Of a DNA stretch of 16,089 nt, positions 6,806 through 13,857 are shown in pieces. The notes beneath the pieces are model-generated. The model had not been told where the DNA came from and did not search any database. It saw only the letters and a list, made by a program, of their open reading frames with translations. The stretch's first letter is position 1; each line of letters starts with the position of its first letter. The DNA is from Bacillota bacterium (GTDB lineage Bacteria > Bacillota > Clostridia > Acetivibrionales > DSM-2933): assembly GCA_030705945.1 (NCBI GenBank), contig JAUZPS010000048.1, positions 1-16,089 on the forward strand, read 5' to 3'. A program made the position numbers and the translations under genes.

Positions 6806-8809
6806 TCAAAGTTCATTGCCGTTGATCAACTTCTTAAGATCATCTTCGGTAATTATACGGACGCCAAGCTCCTGGGCTTTATTAAGTTTGCTTCCGGCTT
6901 CCTCGCCGGCAAGAACATACGCTGTTTTTTTGGAGACGCTACCTGAAACTTTTCCACCATGCGCTTGAATTAGCTCTGTGGCTTCTTCTCTTGTCATAGT
7001 AGGGAGCGTACCTGTCAAAACAAAGGTTTTTCCGGCAAATTTATCATCTTTCTTGCTTTGGTTAGCCTTTGATTTAATATTTACTCCAGCTTCCTGAAGC
7101 CTTTCTATCAATAATTTGTTTTCACTTTTTGCAAAAAAATCAAGTATGTCGCAAACCATGGTGTCGCCAAAGTCAGGTAAACCTATCAGTTGATTATAAT
7201 TTGCCCCGGCAAGCTGATTGATATCTTCAAAATTGGAGGTTAAAACCCTTGCTGACTGTTTACCCACATTTCTTATTCCAAATCCCGTTATAAGCCTGTC
7301 AATATCATTGTCTTTGGATTTTTCAATGGCTTTGATCAGGTTATCAACTGATTTTTCTTTTCCGATTATACCTTTATCAACAAGTTCTTCGCGGTAATTT
7401 TTTAAATAATATATATCCGACGGGATCTTTATATACCCTTCAGTCATAAGGGCTTCAACAGAGCTAGGTCCAAGACCCTCGATATTCATTGCGTCTTTAG
7501 ACGCGAAATAAATTAATCGTCTTATAGCTTGAGCATAGCAATCGGTATCACTGCAGCGTATGTCAGCCCCTTTATCATCTCTTACCGCTTTAGCGCCGCA
7601 AACAGGGCATATATCAGGAATTACATACCTTACCGCGTTATAAGGGCGCTTTTCGGGTATGCTTTTTATAACTTCCGGAATTATATCTCCTGCTTTCTGA
7701 ATAACTACCGTATCGCCAATCCTAATGTCTTTCAGGTCAATATAATCCTGGTTATGCAATGTAGCTTTTGAGACAGTAGTTCCAGCCAATCTGACCGGTT
7801 TTAAGAGCGCTAACGGCGTCAACCTGCCTGTGCGTCCGACCTGGACCTGTATACCTTCAACCGTTGTCTCTTTCTGTTCAGGCGGGTACTTATACGCAAC
7901 TGCCCATCTTGGAACTTTACTGGTCATTCCAAGTTTTTCCCTGTCCTTAAGTTTATCCACCTTTACAACTGCGCCATCAATCCCAAAAGGTAAACTCCAT
8001 CTGTTCTCCCCTATACTTGAGATGGATTCCCAAACTTCATCAGCTGTTTTGCAAGCAGTAAAATCAGGACTTACCTTAAACCCTTGGGTTTCAAGCCACT
8101 TAAGAGATTGTGAGTGAGAATCAAACTCCTTGCCCTTGCAAATTTCCAGATTAAATACAAATATATCAAGGCATCTTTCTCTAACGATTGAAGAATCAAG
8201 CTGCCTTAATGTGCCTGAAGCTAAATTCCGGGCTGTCTGATATATTTTTCCTCCTATTTCCTCCTGCTTTCGGTTTATGTTTTCAAATGTTTCATTTGAC
8301 ATATAAACCTCGCCGCGTACCTCCAGATAAGGCAATTTTTCAGATATCTTCTTAGGTATTGAGGAAATCTCTAATAAATTTTCATAAACAGATTCTCCTG
8401 TCAGACCATCCCCCCTTGTAATACCTTCAACAAGTTTACTGTCGTTATAACGCAAAACTACAGAAAGGCCATCAATCTTTTTCTCCACTATAAAGGTAGG
8501 ATCCCCCAACTCTTCAATCATCTTGCTTACAAAACTGTATATGTCTTCCTTTGCAAACACATCCTGAAGACTGATGACTGGAACATCATGCTGAACCTTT
8601 CTAAGTTCACGTTTAGCGGTTCCCCCTACTTTCTGAGTTGGTGAATCAACAACCGCAAACTCAGGATGCTCCTTTTCAAGCCTTCTTAGCTCCAACGACA
8701 GTTGATCATAGTCATAATCTGAAATCTCAGGATCATCCTGATTATAATAACGCTCGTTGTGGTACTCAATCGTCTTTCTCAGCTCTTCAATCTTTTTCCT
8801 AACATCCAT
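6806..8809 (-). CDS. ligA: NAD-dependent DNA ligase LigA
   Basis: A 667-residue protein of normal length for bacterial LigA, which seals nicks in replication and repair using NAD+. The domains are in family order: an N-terminal Ia helical domain (HNERYYNQDDPEISDYDYD), the nucleotidyltransferase core with the adenylated lysine K111 in EKKIDG, an OB fold (IQVQVGRTGRLTPLALL and GDTVVIQKAGDIIPEV), a four-cysteine zinc finger (CPVCG ... CSDTDC), a helix-hairpin-helix region and a C-terminal BRCT domain (GKTFVLTGTLPTMTREEA). The start is ATG 8807-8809 with AAAGGA 8 nt upstream; an in-frame TTG 24 nt earlier overlaps the ribosome site. It lies 61 bp after the M50-type gene and may be co-transcribed with it. 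Confidence 0.97.
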   Translation of the reverse strand: MDVRKKIEELRKTIEYHNERYYNQDDPEISDYDYDQLSLELRRLEKEHPEFAVVDSPTQKVGGTAKRELRKVQHDVPVISLQDVFAKEDIYSFVSKMIEELGDPTFIVEKKIDGLSVVLRYNDSKLVEGITRGDGLTGESVYENLLEISSIPKKISEKLPYLEVRGEVYMSNETFENINRKQEEIGGKIYQTARNLASGTLRQLDSSIVRERCLDIFVFNLEICKGKEFDSHSQSLKWLETQGFKVSPDFTACKTADEVWESISSIGENRWSLPFGIDGAVVKVDKLKDREKLGMTSKVPRWAVAYKYPPEQKETTVEGIQVQVGRTGRLTPLALLKPVRLAGTTVSKATLHNQDYIDLKDIRIGDTVVIQKAGDIIPEVIKSIPEKRPYNAVRYVIPDICPVCGAKAVRDDKGADIRCSDTDCYAQAIRRLIYFASKDAMNIEGLGPSSVEALMTEGYIKIPSDIYYLKNYREELVDKGIIGKEKSVDNLIKAIEKSKDNDIDRLITGFGIRNVGKQSARVLTSNFEDINQLAGANYNQLIGLPDFGDTMVCDILDFFAKSENKLLIERLQEAGVNIKSKANQSKKDDKFAGKTFVLTGTLPTMTREEATELIQAHGGKVSGSVSKKTAYVLAGEEAGSKLNKAQELGVRIITEDDLKKLINGNEL

Positions 8810-8870
8810 AAATACATTCCTTTCCCGTCTCAAATATCAGCAAATAGTAAATAATTAAATATATAAGTTA

Positions 8871-9578
8871 TTATTTCTTTGACTTAGCAGGGCTTGACGA
8901 GCCGCCTGATTTTACCAAGAGTAAATATATAGCTAATAATGAAATTACCAGCCAGAATACTCCCCATATAAAAGCAGGAATATATGGCCAAATGTGTGAC
9001 AACTGCTCGGCATCGCTTACGCCAGCCTTTCCGCCTATCATCTGGAGGGGAAATTTAAACTGTACCAATATTGTATCAACGAAGGTGTCATATATGGCAT
9101 ATGCTACGCTTGAAATACCTATTATATCCAATGCCCAATCGATTACCTTGTCATTGTGGATCATATAAATAAGCATAACTATAACCGCGAAAATAATTGA
9201 ATACAACAAAGTAAAGCTAAATCCGCCGAACCTGATAGAAACAGCCAGAAAAACGATGGAAATAATACCAAGCAGATATTTTCTTACAGGCGTTTTTTTT
9301 AGGGATAAAATAAGCAACGCAAAAAACAGACTTCCCAGATATCCTCCATTCAAAGTGAGAATCTGAGAAAGCCAGCCCTTTGTTTTAACCAGCGCGTATC
9401 CACTTTCATTGAAATTTATTCTTATACCGCTTATACCATATCCAAATATTAAAGCCATTAATGAATGCCCAAGCTCGTGCAAAAAGACCGTAAATAGCTT
9501 CAGCGGCTTAATTATAACTGTATTCCATAACGCAAGAATTGATATTAAGATAAGTAAATATCTCCAAATTGATTTCAT
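8871..9578 (-). CDS. M50B-type membrane metallopeptidase-like protein
   Basis: A 235-residue integral membrane protein with about six hydrophobic segments. HELGH at residues 34-38 sits at the start of the second segment, and NGGYLGSLFFALL follows. Both are hallmarks of the M50B-like family (PF13398), relatives of site-2 intramembrane zinc proteases. The tail is short and lysine-rich (SPAKSKK). The usual third metal-ligand motif near the C-terminus is not obvious, so catalysis is not proven and the substrate is unknown. The start ATG has GAGGG 6 nt upstream. Repeat A copy 4 begins only 17 bp before the start codon, so the repeat supplies nearly all the upstream region. It is followed by ligA after 61 bp with no clear terminator. 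Confidence 0.82.
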   Translation of the reverse strand: MKSIWRYLLILISILALWNTVIIKPLKLFTVFLHELGHSLMALIFGYGISGIRINFNESGYALVKTKGWLSQILTLNGGYLGSLFFALLILSLKKTPVRKYLLGIISIVFLAVSIRFGGFSFTLLYSIIFAVIVMLIYMIHNDKVIDWALDIIGISSVAYAIYDTFVDTILVQFKFPLQMIGGKAGVSDAEQLSHIWPYIPAFIWGVFWLVISLLAIYLLLVKSGGSSSPAKSKK

Positions 9579-9594
9579 ATTATTCCCTCACAAA

Positions 9595-9700
9595 TAAGGG
9601 CGTTTCAAAAATTTCCTTGTTCAAGTTTTATATTATAAAAACCCATTATATCAAGTTTTTGAAATGCCCAGTTGATAAGTTTTCTTTTTGATACTGACTA
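9595..9700 (+). repeat. Repeat A, copy 4
   Basis: TAAGGGCGTTTCAAAAA at the left end, an internal arm TTTTTGAAATGCCC, and a right module ending TTTTTGATACTGACTA. TGATATAATGGG faces the M50-type gene on the minus strand (-10 at 9645-9650), about 67 bp before its start codon. No other promoter candidate was seen close to that gene. Confidence 0.88.
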
Positions 9701-9751
9701 ATTGACATTTTTAATCCACAAATCAGGAAAAACAATTTATTAATCGAAATA

Positions 9752-10174
9752 TTAGTTTTTATTTTTTCTTAAAAAGGTGTTAATCATATAGACTACAAAT
9801 AATATTCCAAGTAGTAATCCTACTCCGTCCATTATACTTTTCCAGTCTGAAACTGCCAGATAAATCCTTAGGTAGTACAGCTTCTGCACGAGAAAACACA
9901 TCATTATGCCGCCTATTATTGCCAATACTGCGATTTGATTCTTTTTCTTAAATTTTTCAACCCCAAAGATCAGTATAAAAACAACCACAATTAGTAAAAA
10001 GTCAGTAGAATTTCCAAGTAAATAATTAGAGGATCTGAATATCAGAGCCGCAGCAGTAAACAAAACCAAAACAATTCCAAGTATTATCGGAAGAATTGAT
10101 CTTGCTTTTTCTTTAAATTTATCATTTCCAAAAATTATTATATAAATAATTACCACTATTATTAGATTTGTCAT
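9752..10174 (-). CDS. Membrane protein of unknown function with internal duplication
   Basis: A 140-residue protein I do not recognise. It has about five hydrophobic segments and little else. The first two segments are duplicated: residues 5-23 (IIVVIIYIIIFGNDKFKEK) align without gaps to 60-78 (LIVVVFILIFG.EKFKKK), an offset of 55. Each FG-acid-KFK turn leads into a second helix (ILPIILGIVLVL against IAVLAIIGGIMMC). A final segment near 115-135 ends in a basic tail (FLRKNKN). The start ATG follows GGTGA closely. Repeat A copy 5 begins 62 bp upstream and copy 4 lies downstream. It is probably a real gene because of the duplication and the ribosome site, but nothing indicates its role. Confidence 0.65.
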   Translation of the reverse strand: MTNLIIVVIIYIIIFGNDKFKEKARSILPIILGIVLVLFTAAALIFRSSNYLLGNSTDFLLIVVVFILIFGVEKFKKKNQIAVLAIIGGIMMCFLVQKLYYLRIYLAVSDWKSIMDGVGLLLGILFVVYMINTFLRKNKN

Positions 10175-10235
10175 TATTCACCGTCCGAAGTATTTAAATA
10201 TAGTATATCAATTTTAAAAGCTTTTAAAATGTTTA

Positions 10236-10342
10236 TTAAGGGCGTTTCAAAAAATTCCTTGTTCAAGTTTTGTATGATGAAAACTCGTTATATCAAGTTT
10301 TTGAAACGACCAGTTGACCAGTTATTTTTCTGATACTGCCTA
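10236..10342 (+). repeat. Repeat A, copy 5
   Basis: TTAAGGGCGTTTCAAAAA at the left end, TTTTTGAAACGACC as the inner arm, and a right module ending TTTTTCTGATACTGCCTA. The -10 box has decayed to TGATATAACGAG. It lies 62 bp upstream of the 140-residue membrane protein, in the same orientation as every other copy. Confidence 0.88.
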
Positions 10343-10344
10343 AT

Positions 10345-10385
10345 CTTAATAATAAATAATTATTAAGGTATCATTCCCTTACCTT
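10345..10385. other. Two overlapping hairpins next to repeat A copy 5
   Basis: CTTAATAAT (10345-10353) pairs with ATTATTAAG (10359-10367). Overlapping it, AAGGTA (10365-10370) pairs with TACCTT (10380-10385). The two are mutually exclusive in part. No gene is evident between 10175 and 10530; the region holds repeat A copy 5, these hairpins and the promoter of the next gene. Confidence 0.4.
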
Positions 10386-10461
10386 GCTTTATTATAATAT
10401 TAATTCAATATTTTTACCATTATTTATTATTCAATTTTCAATTTATTTTATTGATCTTGAG

Positions 10462-10491
10462 TTGCGCGCGCTCCTTGTAATTTGCTATAAT
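10462..10491 (+). promoter_or_regulatory. Extended -10 promoter of the MFS gene
   Basis: TGCTATAAT gives a TATAAT -10 (10486-10491) with an upstream TG (extended -10). TTGCGC (10462-10467) is a moderate -35 at 18 nt. The leader would be about 33 nt, ending in the AAAGGA ribosome site. Confidence 0.7.
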
Positions 10492-10530
10492 TCACTTTGG
10501 CAACAAGTTTAATTGAAGAAAGGAATACTG

Positions 10531-11904
10531 ATGGGAAATAATATTAAAGGTAAAGAACTGCGTAAAAGTTTGACTTATGTGATTATGGCTGTGACCTTTG
10601 GTAATGTCTTTTTCGTTTCAGTAGGAAACCCAGTGGGCGGAGCCGCCTTTGCAAAATTTGCTGTCCAGCTTGGTATAAATGACTTCAAATATGGAATTAT
10701 TATGGCTTTAGCTATCCTTGGAAGTGTAATTCAACTACCTTTTTCATTTAATATCGAAAACTCTGGAAAAAGAAAAATTATCTTTTTGATAACCGGTTTT
10801 ATTCACAGGTTTCTTTTTATCCCAATAGCATTAATACCCCTATTAATTCCACAAAAAAATGGCGACCTGATTTTTATATCCATTGCCATACTGGTTATGA
10901 TAGCCTCCGCCTCAAGTTCTATAACCGGAGTTGCTTTCTTCTCATGGATGGGTTCCCTTGTTCCTTTAAAAATCAGAGGCAGATATTTTAGCAAGAGAAT
11001 GATGATATATACCATATCTGGAGCTGTGAGCGGAATTATAATAGGCGCATACATCGATAAATACCATAGCCTAATAAATTACTCAGTTTTATTCATTATT
11101 GTTGCGCTAATCGGCGCGGTAGATATATTTTGTTTTATATGGATCAGGGATCCTCCAATCGAGTCAACGGAAAAACAAAGTATCAGTTCCTTAAAAGAAC
11201 CTTTTAAGGATAAAAATTACTTAAAGCTCATTGTAGCTGTTTCCCTATGGAATTTTGGAATAAATCTTCCGACGCCGTTTCTATTTATGTTTATGATTAA
11301 ACAACTCAATATGAGTCTTTTTTCCATTTACCTGCGATCTCAATTCGTTCAAAATCTTGCCACAATTTTTTCCGTCAGAATGGTAGGCAGGATAATTGAC
11401 AAATACGGAAATAAACCCGTCGCGACTATATCAACCGTAGTAATATCATTTATACCGTTTCTATGGTGTTTTGCCACACCTAGCAACTATTTTTGGGTCA
11501 TGCCGATTTCAAGTCTTATTACAGGAATCTTCTGGCCAGGCTTTGAAATGACTTTTATAAACCTTTCAATCTGGCTTGCTCCCAAAAAAGATAGGACCTC
11601 GTATCTGGCAAACTACACTATGTTTACTTCTATTGTTGGAATTGGAATGTCGTATCTGCTAGGCTCTTACTTTATGAAAATATCAGAACCCTATTTGAAA
11701 AGATTAAGTATCTCTTTTATTACGGGACAAACGTTTAATCACTATCAGGCATTATTTATTATTACTTTCGCAACGAGACTGCTTATATCTTTGATTTTCA
11801 TTCCGCTTATTAATGAATCAAACTCTCGCTCCGCAAAAGATATACTTAAGGATATGTGTCAACATTTAAGGGTTAGGACTCAATCTAAAAAGGATGCTGA
11901 GTAA
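10531..11904 (+). CDS. Major facilitator superfamily (MFS) transporter
   Basis: A 457-residue membrane protein with about 12 hydrophobic segments, normal for an MFS carrier. RGRYFSKR (149-156) between membrane segments resembles the MFS loop motif that is rich in glycine and arginine. Two long loops near residues 75-85 and 215-235 are charged. The N-terminal GNPVGGAAFAKFAV is distinctive, but I cannot assign a substrate; drug efflux or sugar uptake are both possible. I use ATG 10531, with AAAGGA 6 nt upstream, rather than the TTG 18 nt earlier, which precedes the ribosome site. It is the only complete protein gene on the plus strand, has its own promoter and is not obviously part of an operon. 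Confidence 0.85.
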   Translation: MGNNIKGKELRKSLTYVIMAVTFGNVFFVSVGNPVGGAAFAKFAVQLGINDFKYGIIMALAILGSVIQLPFSFNIENSGKRKIIFLITGFIHRFLFIPIALIPLLIPQKNGDLIFISIAILVMIASASSSITGVAFFSWMGSLVPLKIRGRYFSKRMMIYTISGAVSGIIIGAYIDKYHSLINYSVLFIIVALIGAVDIFCFIWIRDPPIESTEKQSISSLKEPFKDKNYLKLIVAVSLWNFGINLPTPFLFMFMIKQLNMSLFSIYLRSQFVQNLATIFSVRMVGRIIDKYGNKPVATISTVVISFIPFLWCFATPSNYFWVMPISSLITGIFWPGFEMTFINLSIWLAPKKDRTSYLANYTMFTSIVGIGMSYLLGSYFMKISEPYLKRLSISFITGQTFNHYQALFIITFATRLLISLIFIPLINESNSRSAKDILKDMCQHLRVRTQSKKDAE

Positions 11905-12024
11905 AAAAAAATATTTTTCTGAACGCAAAAAAATTACTCCACTGAATTTTTGCATTTATAATTAACCAAACAAATCATTAGGGCATAATTGCCAGAGGCA
12001 ATAAAAACCTAAAAATTTATCTGA

Positions 12025-12196
12025 GAAATTATGATCCCGGTAAATTTCAACTCAAAATGAGCTTAATTTCGTATAGATAAACCAACTGTAAGTTAATATC
12101 AGCTCGCTTTGAAAAGCCATTTTTCGGCTGTTTGACGCAACTGATAAAACTAATTTTACATTTGGTTATCTCTACAACCATCGGCATCATAATTTC
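12025..12196. other. 172-bp long imperfect palindrome; structured RNA or element remnant
   Basis: The outer arms GAAATTATGAT (12025-12035) and ATCATAATTTC (12186-12196) are perfect 11-bp complements. An asymmetric open region follows, whose left side holds a small CTCA/TGAG hairpin (12051-12061). The inner 105 bp (12071-12175) fold again: GTATAGATAAACCAACTGTAA pairs with TTACA.TTGGTTATCTCTAC with two mismatches and one bulge, TATCAGCT opposes ACTGATA further in, and AGCC/GGCT closes the tip. A rod with a central bubble recalls 6S RNA architecture, but no sequence signature or promoter was recognised. It could equally be a decayed palindromic repeat. Confidence 0.45.
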
Positions 12197-12300
12197 ATGC
12201 GTTTAAGAAATATATTTTCTTAAACATGCAAAAACGGAAGTAATTTTGTTAGTTATTCCCAAGCTCTGTATGGAGCTTAAAACAACAAACTTCGATAAAT

Positions 12301-12338
12301 TTTTCTAGCATACTAATCAATCTGAAAGTATTAGAAAA
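12301..12338 (-). terminator. Hairpin downstream of spoVS
   Basis: TTTTCTA (12301-12307) pairs with TAGAAAA (12332-12338) and ATACT (12310-12314) with AGTAT (12327-12331), with a 2-base bulge. It lies 14 bp past the spoVS stop codon. The minus strand continues AATTTATC, not a proper T-run, so terminator activity is uncertain. Confidence 0.4.
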
Positions 12339-12351
12339 TTATCGTAATTTT

Positions 12352-12615
12352 TTACCTTCTTGGTTCAACCAATAACTTAATTGCAGTTCTTTCTTCTCCG
12401 TCAATTACAACGTCAGTGAATGCTGGTATACATATTAGTTCGATTCCAGATGGGGCAACAAAGCCGCGGGCAATTGCGATAGCTTTAACAGCTTGATTCA
12501 AAGCTCCAGCTCCTATAGCCTGTATTTCTGCAGAACCCTTTTCACGAATAACACCTGCTAAAGCACCAGCAATAGAATTTGGATTGGATTTTGATGAGAC
12601 TTTTAATACGTCCAT
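12352..12615 (-). CDS. spoVS: Stage V sporulation protein S
   Basis: An 87-residue protein that is almost the textbook SpoVS sequence (MDVLKVSSKSNPNSIAGALAG at the start; AIGAGALNQAVKAIAIARGFVAPSGIELICIPAFTDV in the middle; ERTAIKLLVEPRR at the end). SpoVS is a small Alba-like dimeric protein; in B. subtilis it is needed for stage V sporulation and affects septation, and its biochemical target is unsettled. AGGGGG lies about 8 nt before the ATG. The promoter just upstream matches the sigma-H consensus, as expected for this gene. It follows the ymdB-family gene and rny, the B. subtilis order, with a 192-bp gap and its own promoter. Confidence 0.97.
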   Translation of the reverse strand: MDVLKVSSKSNPNSIAGALAGVIREKGSAEIQAIGAGALNQAVKAIAIARGFVAPSGIELICIPAFTDVVIDGEERTAIKLLVEPRR

Positions 12616-12647
12616 TCTCGTACCCCCTAAAACGTTTTCTATAATAA

Positions 12648-12676
12648 TAATTCTACAAAAAAATGAAAAATCCTTT
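12648..12676 (-). promoter_or_regulatory. Sigma-H promoter of spoVS
   Basis: On the minus strand, AAAGGATTT (12668-12676), 11 nt, then GTAGAATTA (12648-12656). Both boxes fit the sigma-H consensus RNAGGAWWW and RNNGAATWW at every position. The start would be near 12640, giving a leader of about 25 nt. Sigma-H control of spoVS is established in B. subtilis; here it is inferred from the match. Confidence 0.85.
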
Positions 12677-12807
12677 TTTTATATTAGTGTTAGGGAGATT
12701 AAATGCAAATAAAATATTACATTTGTCTGTCTCAAGTGTAGTTAAGGCTTAATTTATATGCTCTCTAAGCATTCAAGACTAATATTTTTCAAAAAAATTT
12801 TTGGAGG

Positions 12808-13590
12808 CTAAACATCTATTATTTCACTTATTCTTCTAATATTCGTAGTTTTCCCATTAACTTCATCAATTTCCAGCACTACCGCATTAAATATAACTTT
12901 TCCCTTTGCCACCTCAAACTTAACAGGCATGTGGGTTAAAAATTTTCTTAAAACAATTTCCTTATTCACGCCGATAACTCCTTCATATGGTCCAGTCATT
13001 CCAACATCCGTTATGTATCCTGTCCCAAAAGGAAAAATTCTTTCATCTGAAGTCTGAACATGGGTATGAGTGCCTAAAACACAACTCACCCTTCCATCCA
13101 AATGCCAAGCCAACGCAATTTTTTCAGAAGTTGCTTCAGCATGCATATCAACAAGAACAACCTTTACTTCTTTTTTTAAATGTTCTAATTCCCTGTCAGC
13201 TGCTTTAAAAGGGCAATCAATATTATCCATGTACACTCTGCCTAATAGATTTAATATTCCAATCTTCCCATTTTTACCGTTTAAAATTACAGAGCCTTGT
13301 CCCGGTAGTTCCTGAGGATAATTTGCAGGTCTTACTATTTTATTATCGCTTTCAATAAAGTTTAAAATTTCATTTTTTGACCAAGTATGATTACCCAAGG
13401 TTATACCATCCACCCCACTTTTATACAACTCCTGAGCAATTACATACGTGATGCCGCTTCCGCCTGCCGCATTTTCACCATTTACAATGCAAAAATCAAT
13501 AGCTTCTTCTTTTTTTATTTTATTTATCATTTCCTTTGCTACTTTTCTTCCAGGATTTCCAACAACATCCCCTATAAATAAAACCTTCAA
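12808..13590 (-). CDS. ymdB: YmdB-family metallophosphoesterase (2',3'-cyclic nucleotide phosphodiesterase)
   Basis: A 260-residue protein close to the roughly 264 residues of B. subtilis YmdB. The calcineurin-like metal-binding motifs are in order: GDVVGNPGR near the start, NGENAAGG, LGNHTW, a histidine in DMHAEATSEK, and GTHTHVQT. YmdB hydrolyses 2',3'-cyclic nucleotides, affects biofilm and motility decisions, and has been reported to interact with RNase Y, whose gene lies directly upstream here. The start is TTG 13588-13590 with GGAGG 7 nt upstream, giving MKVLFIGDVVG; the frame stays open 11 codons further but across the ribosome site. The rny terminator separates it from rny, so read-through or its own promoter drives it. 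No clear terminator follows. Confidence 0.94.
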   Translation of the reverse strand: MKVLFIGDVVGNPGRKVAKEMINKIKKEEAIDFCIVNGENAAGGSGITYVIAQELYKSGVDGITLGNHTWSKNEILNFIESDNKIVRPANYPQELPGQGSVILNGKNGKIGILNLLGRVYMDNIDCPFKAADRELEHLKKEVKVVLVDMHAEATSEKIALAWHLDGRVSCVLGTHTHVQTSDERIFPFGTGYITDVGMTGPYEGVIGVNKEIVLRKFLTHMPVKFEVAKGKVIFNAVVLEIDEVNGKTTNIRRISEIIDV

Positions 13591-13816
13591 ACTAAATCCT
13601 CCATTTCTTATTATGACCAACACTTATATATTGATAAAACATCTAAAGTAGAATCTATAGATAAAAAAGTTTAATTTTTCCATCTTTCCGATTTGAATAC
13701 TACTGGTCATTACGCCGTAACATTTTGGCAAATTGGTATACTGGATATTTCAAAATATAAACTTTTCTGCCAATATTACACTAGACTTAAAATCGCTAAA
13801 ATGCCAATTAAAGCAC

Positions 13817-13840
13817 AAAAAGCGTGTCTCCACGCTTTTT
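13817..13840 (-). terminator. Intrinsic terminator of rny
   Basis: A perfect 10-bp stem AAAAAGCGTG / CACGCTTTTT with a 4-nt loop, 17 bp past the rny stop codon. The minus strand ends in TTTTT. The remaining gap to ymdB (about 13624-13816) is AT-rich and shows no gene and no convincing promoter. Confidence 0.88.
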
Positions 13841-13857
13841 ATGTATATTAATCTTTA

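Larger units (their letters stand above)
11905..12351. other. Gene-free gap between convergent MFS and spoVS genes
   Basis: 447 bp with no open frame worth calling. It contains several AT-rich hairpins: GCAAAAA..TT with AATTTTTGC near 11925-11953, ATTGCC/GGCAAT near 11980-12003, GTTTAAGAAA/TTTCTTAAAC (12201-12210 and 12216-12225), and AAGCTC/GAGCTT (12261-12278). It also holds the long 12025-12196 palindrome listed separately. None of the small hairpins has a clean T-run, so the MFS terminator is not fixed. Confidence 0.6.

Noticed and set aside
1603..10342. CRISPR-like array of repeated palindromes
   Set aside because: Copies are about 100 bp, kilobases apart and separated by complete genes; there are no uniform spacers or cas genes.
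12071..12175. Possible cyclic-di-GMP or other riboswitch (GACGCAA next to stem-loops)
   Set aside because: The conserved riboswitch core could not be matched and no gene lies downstream in the right orientation; the region is between convergent genes.
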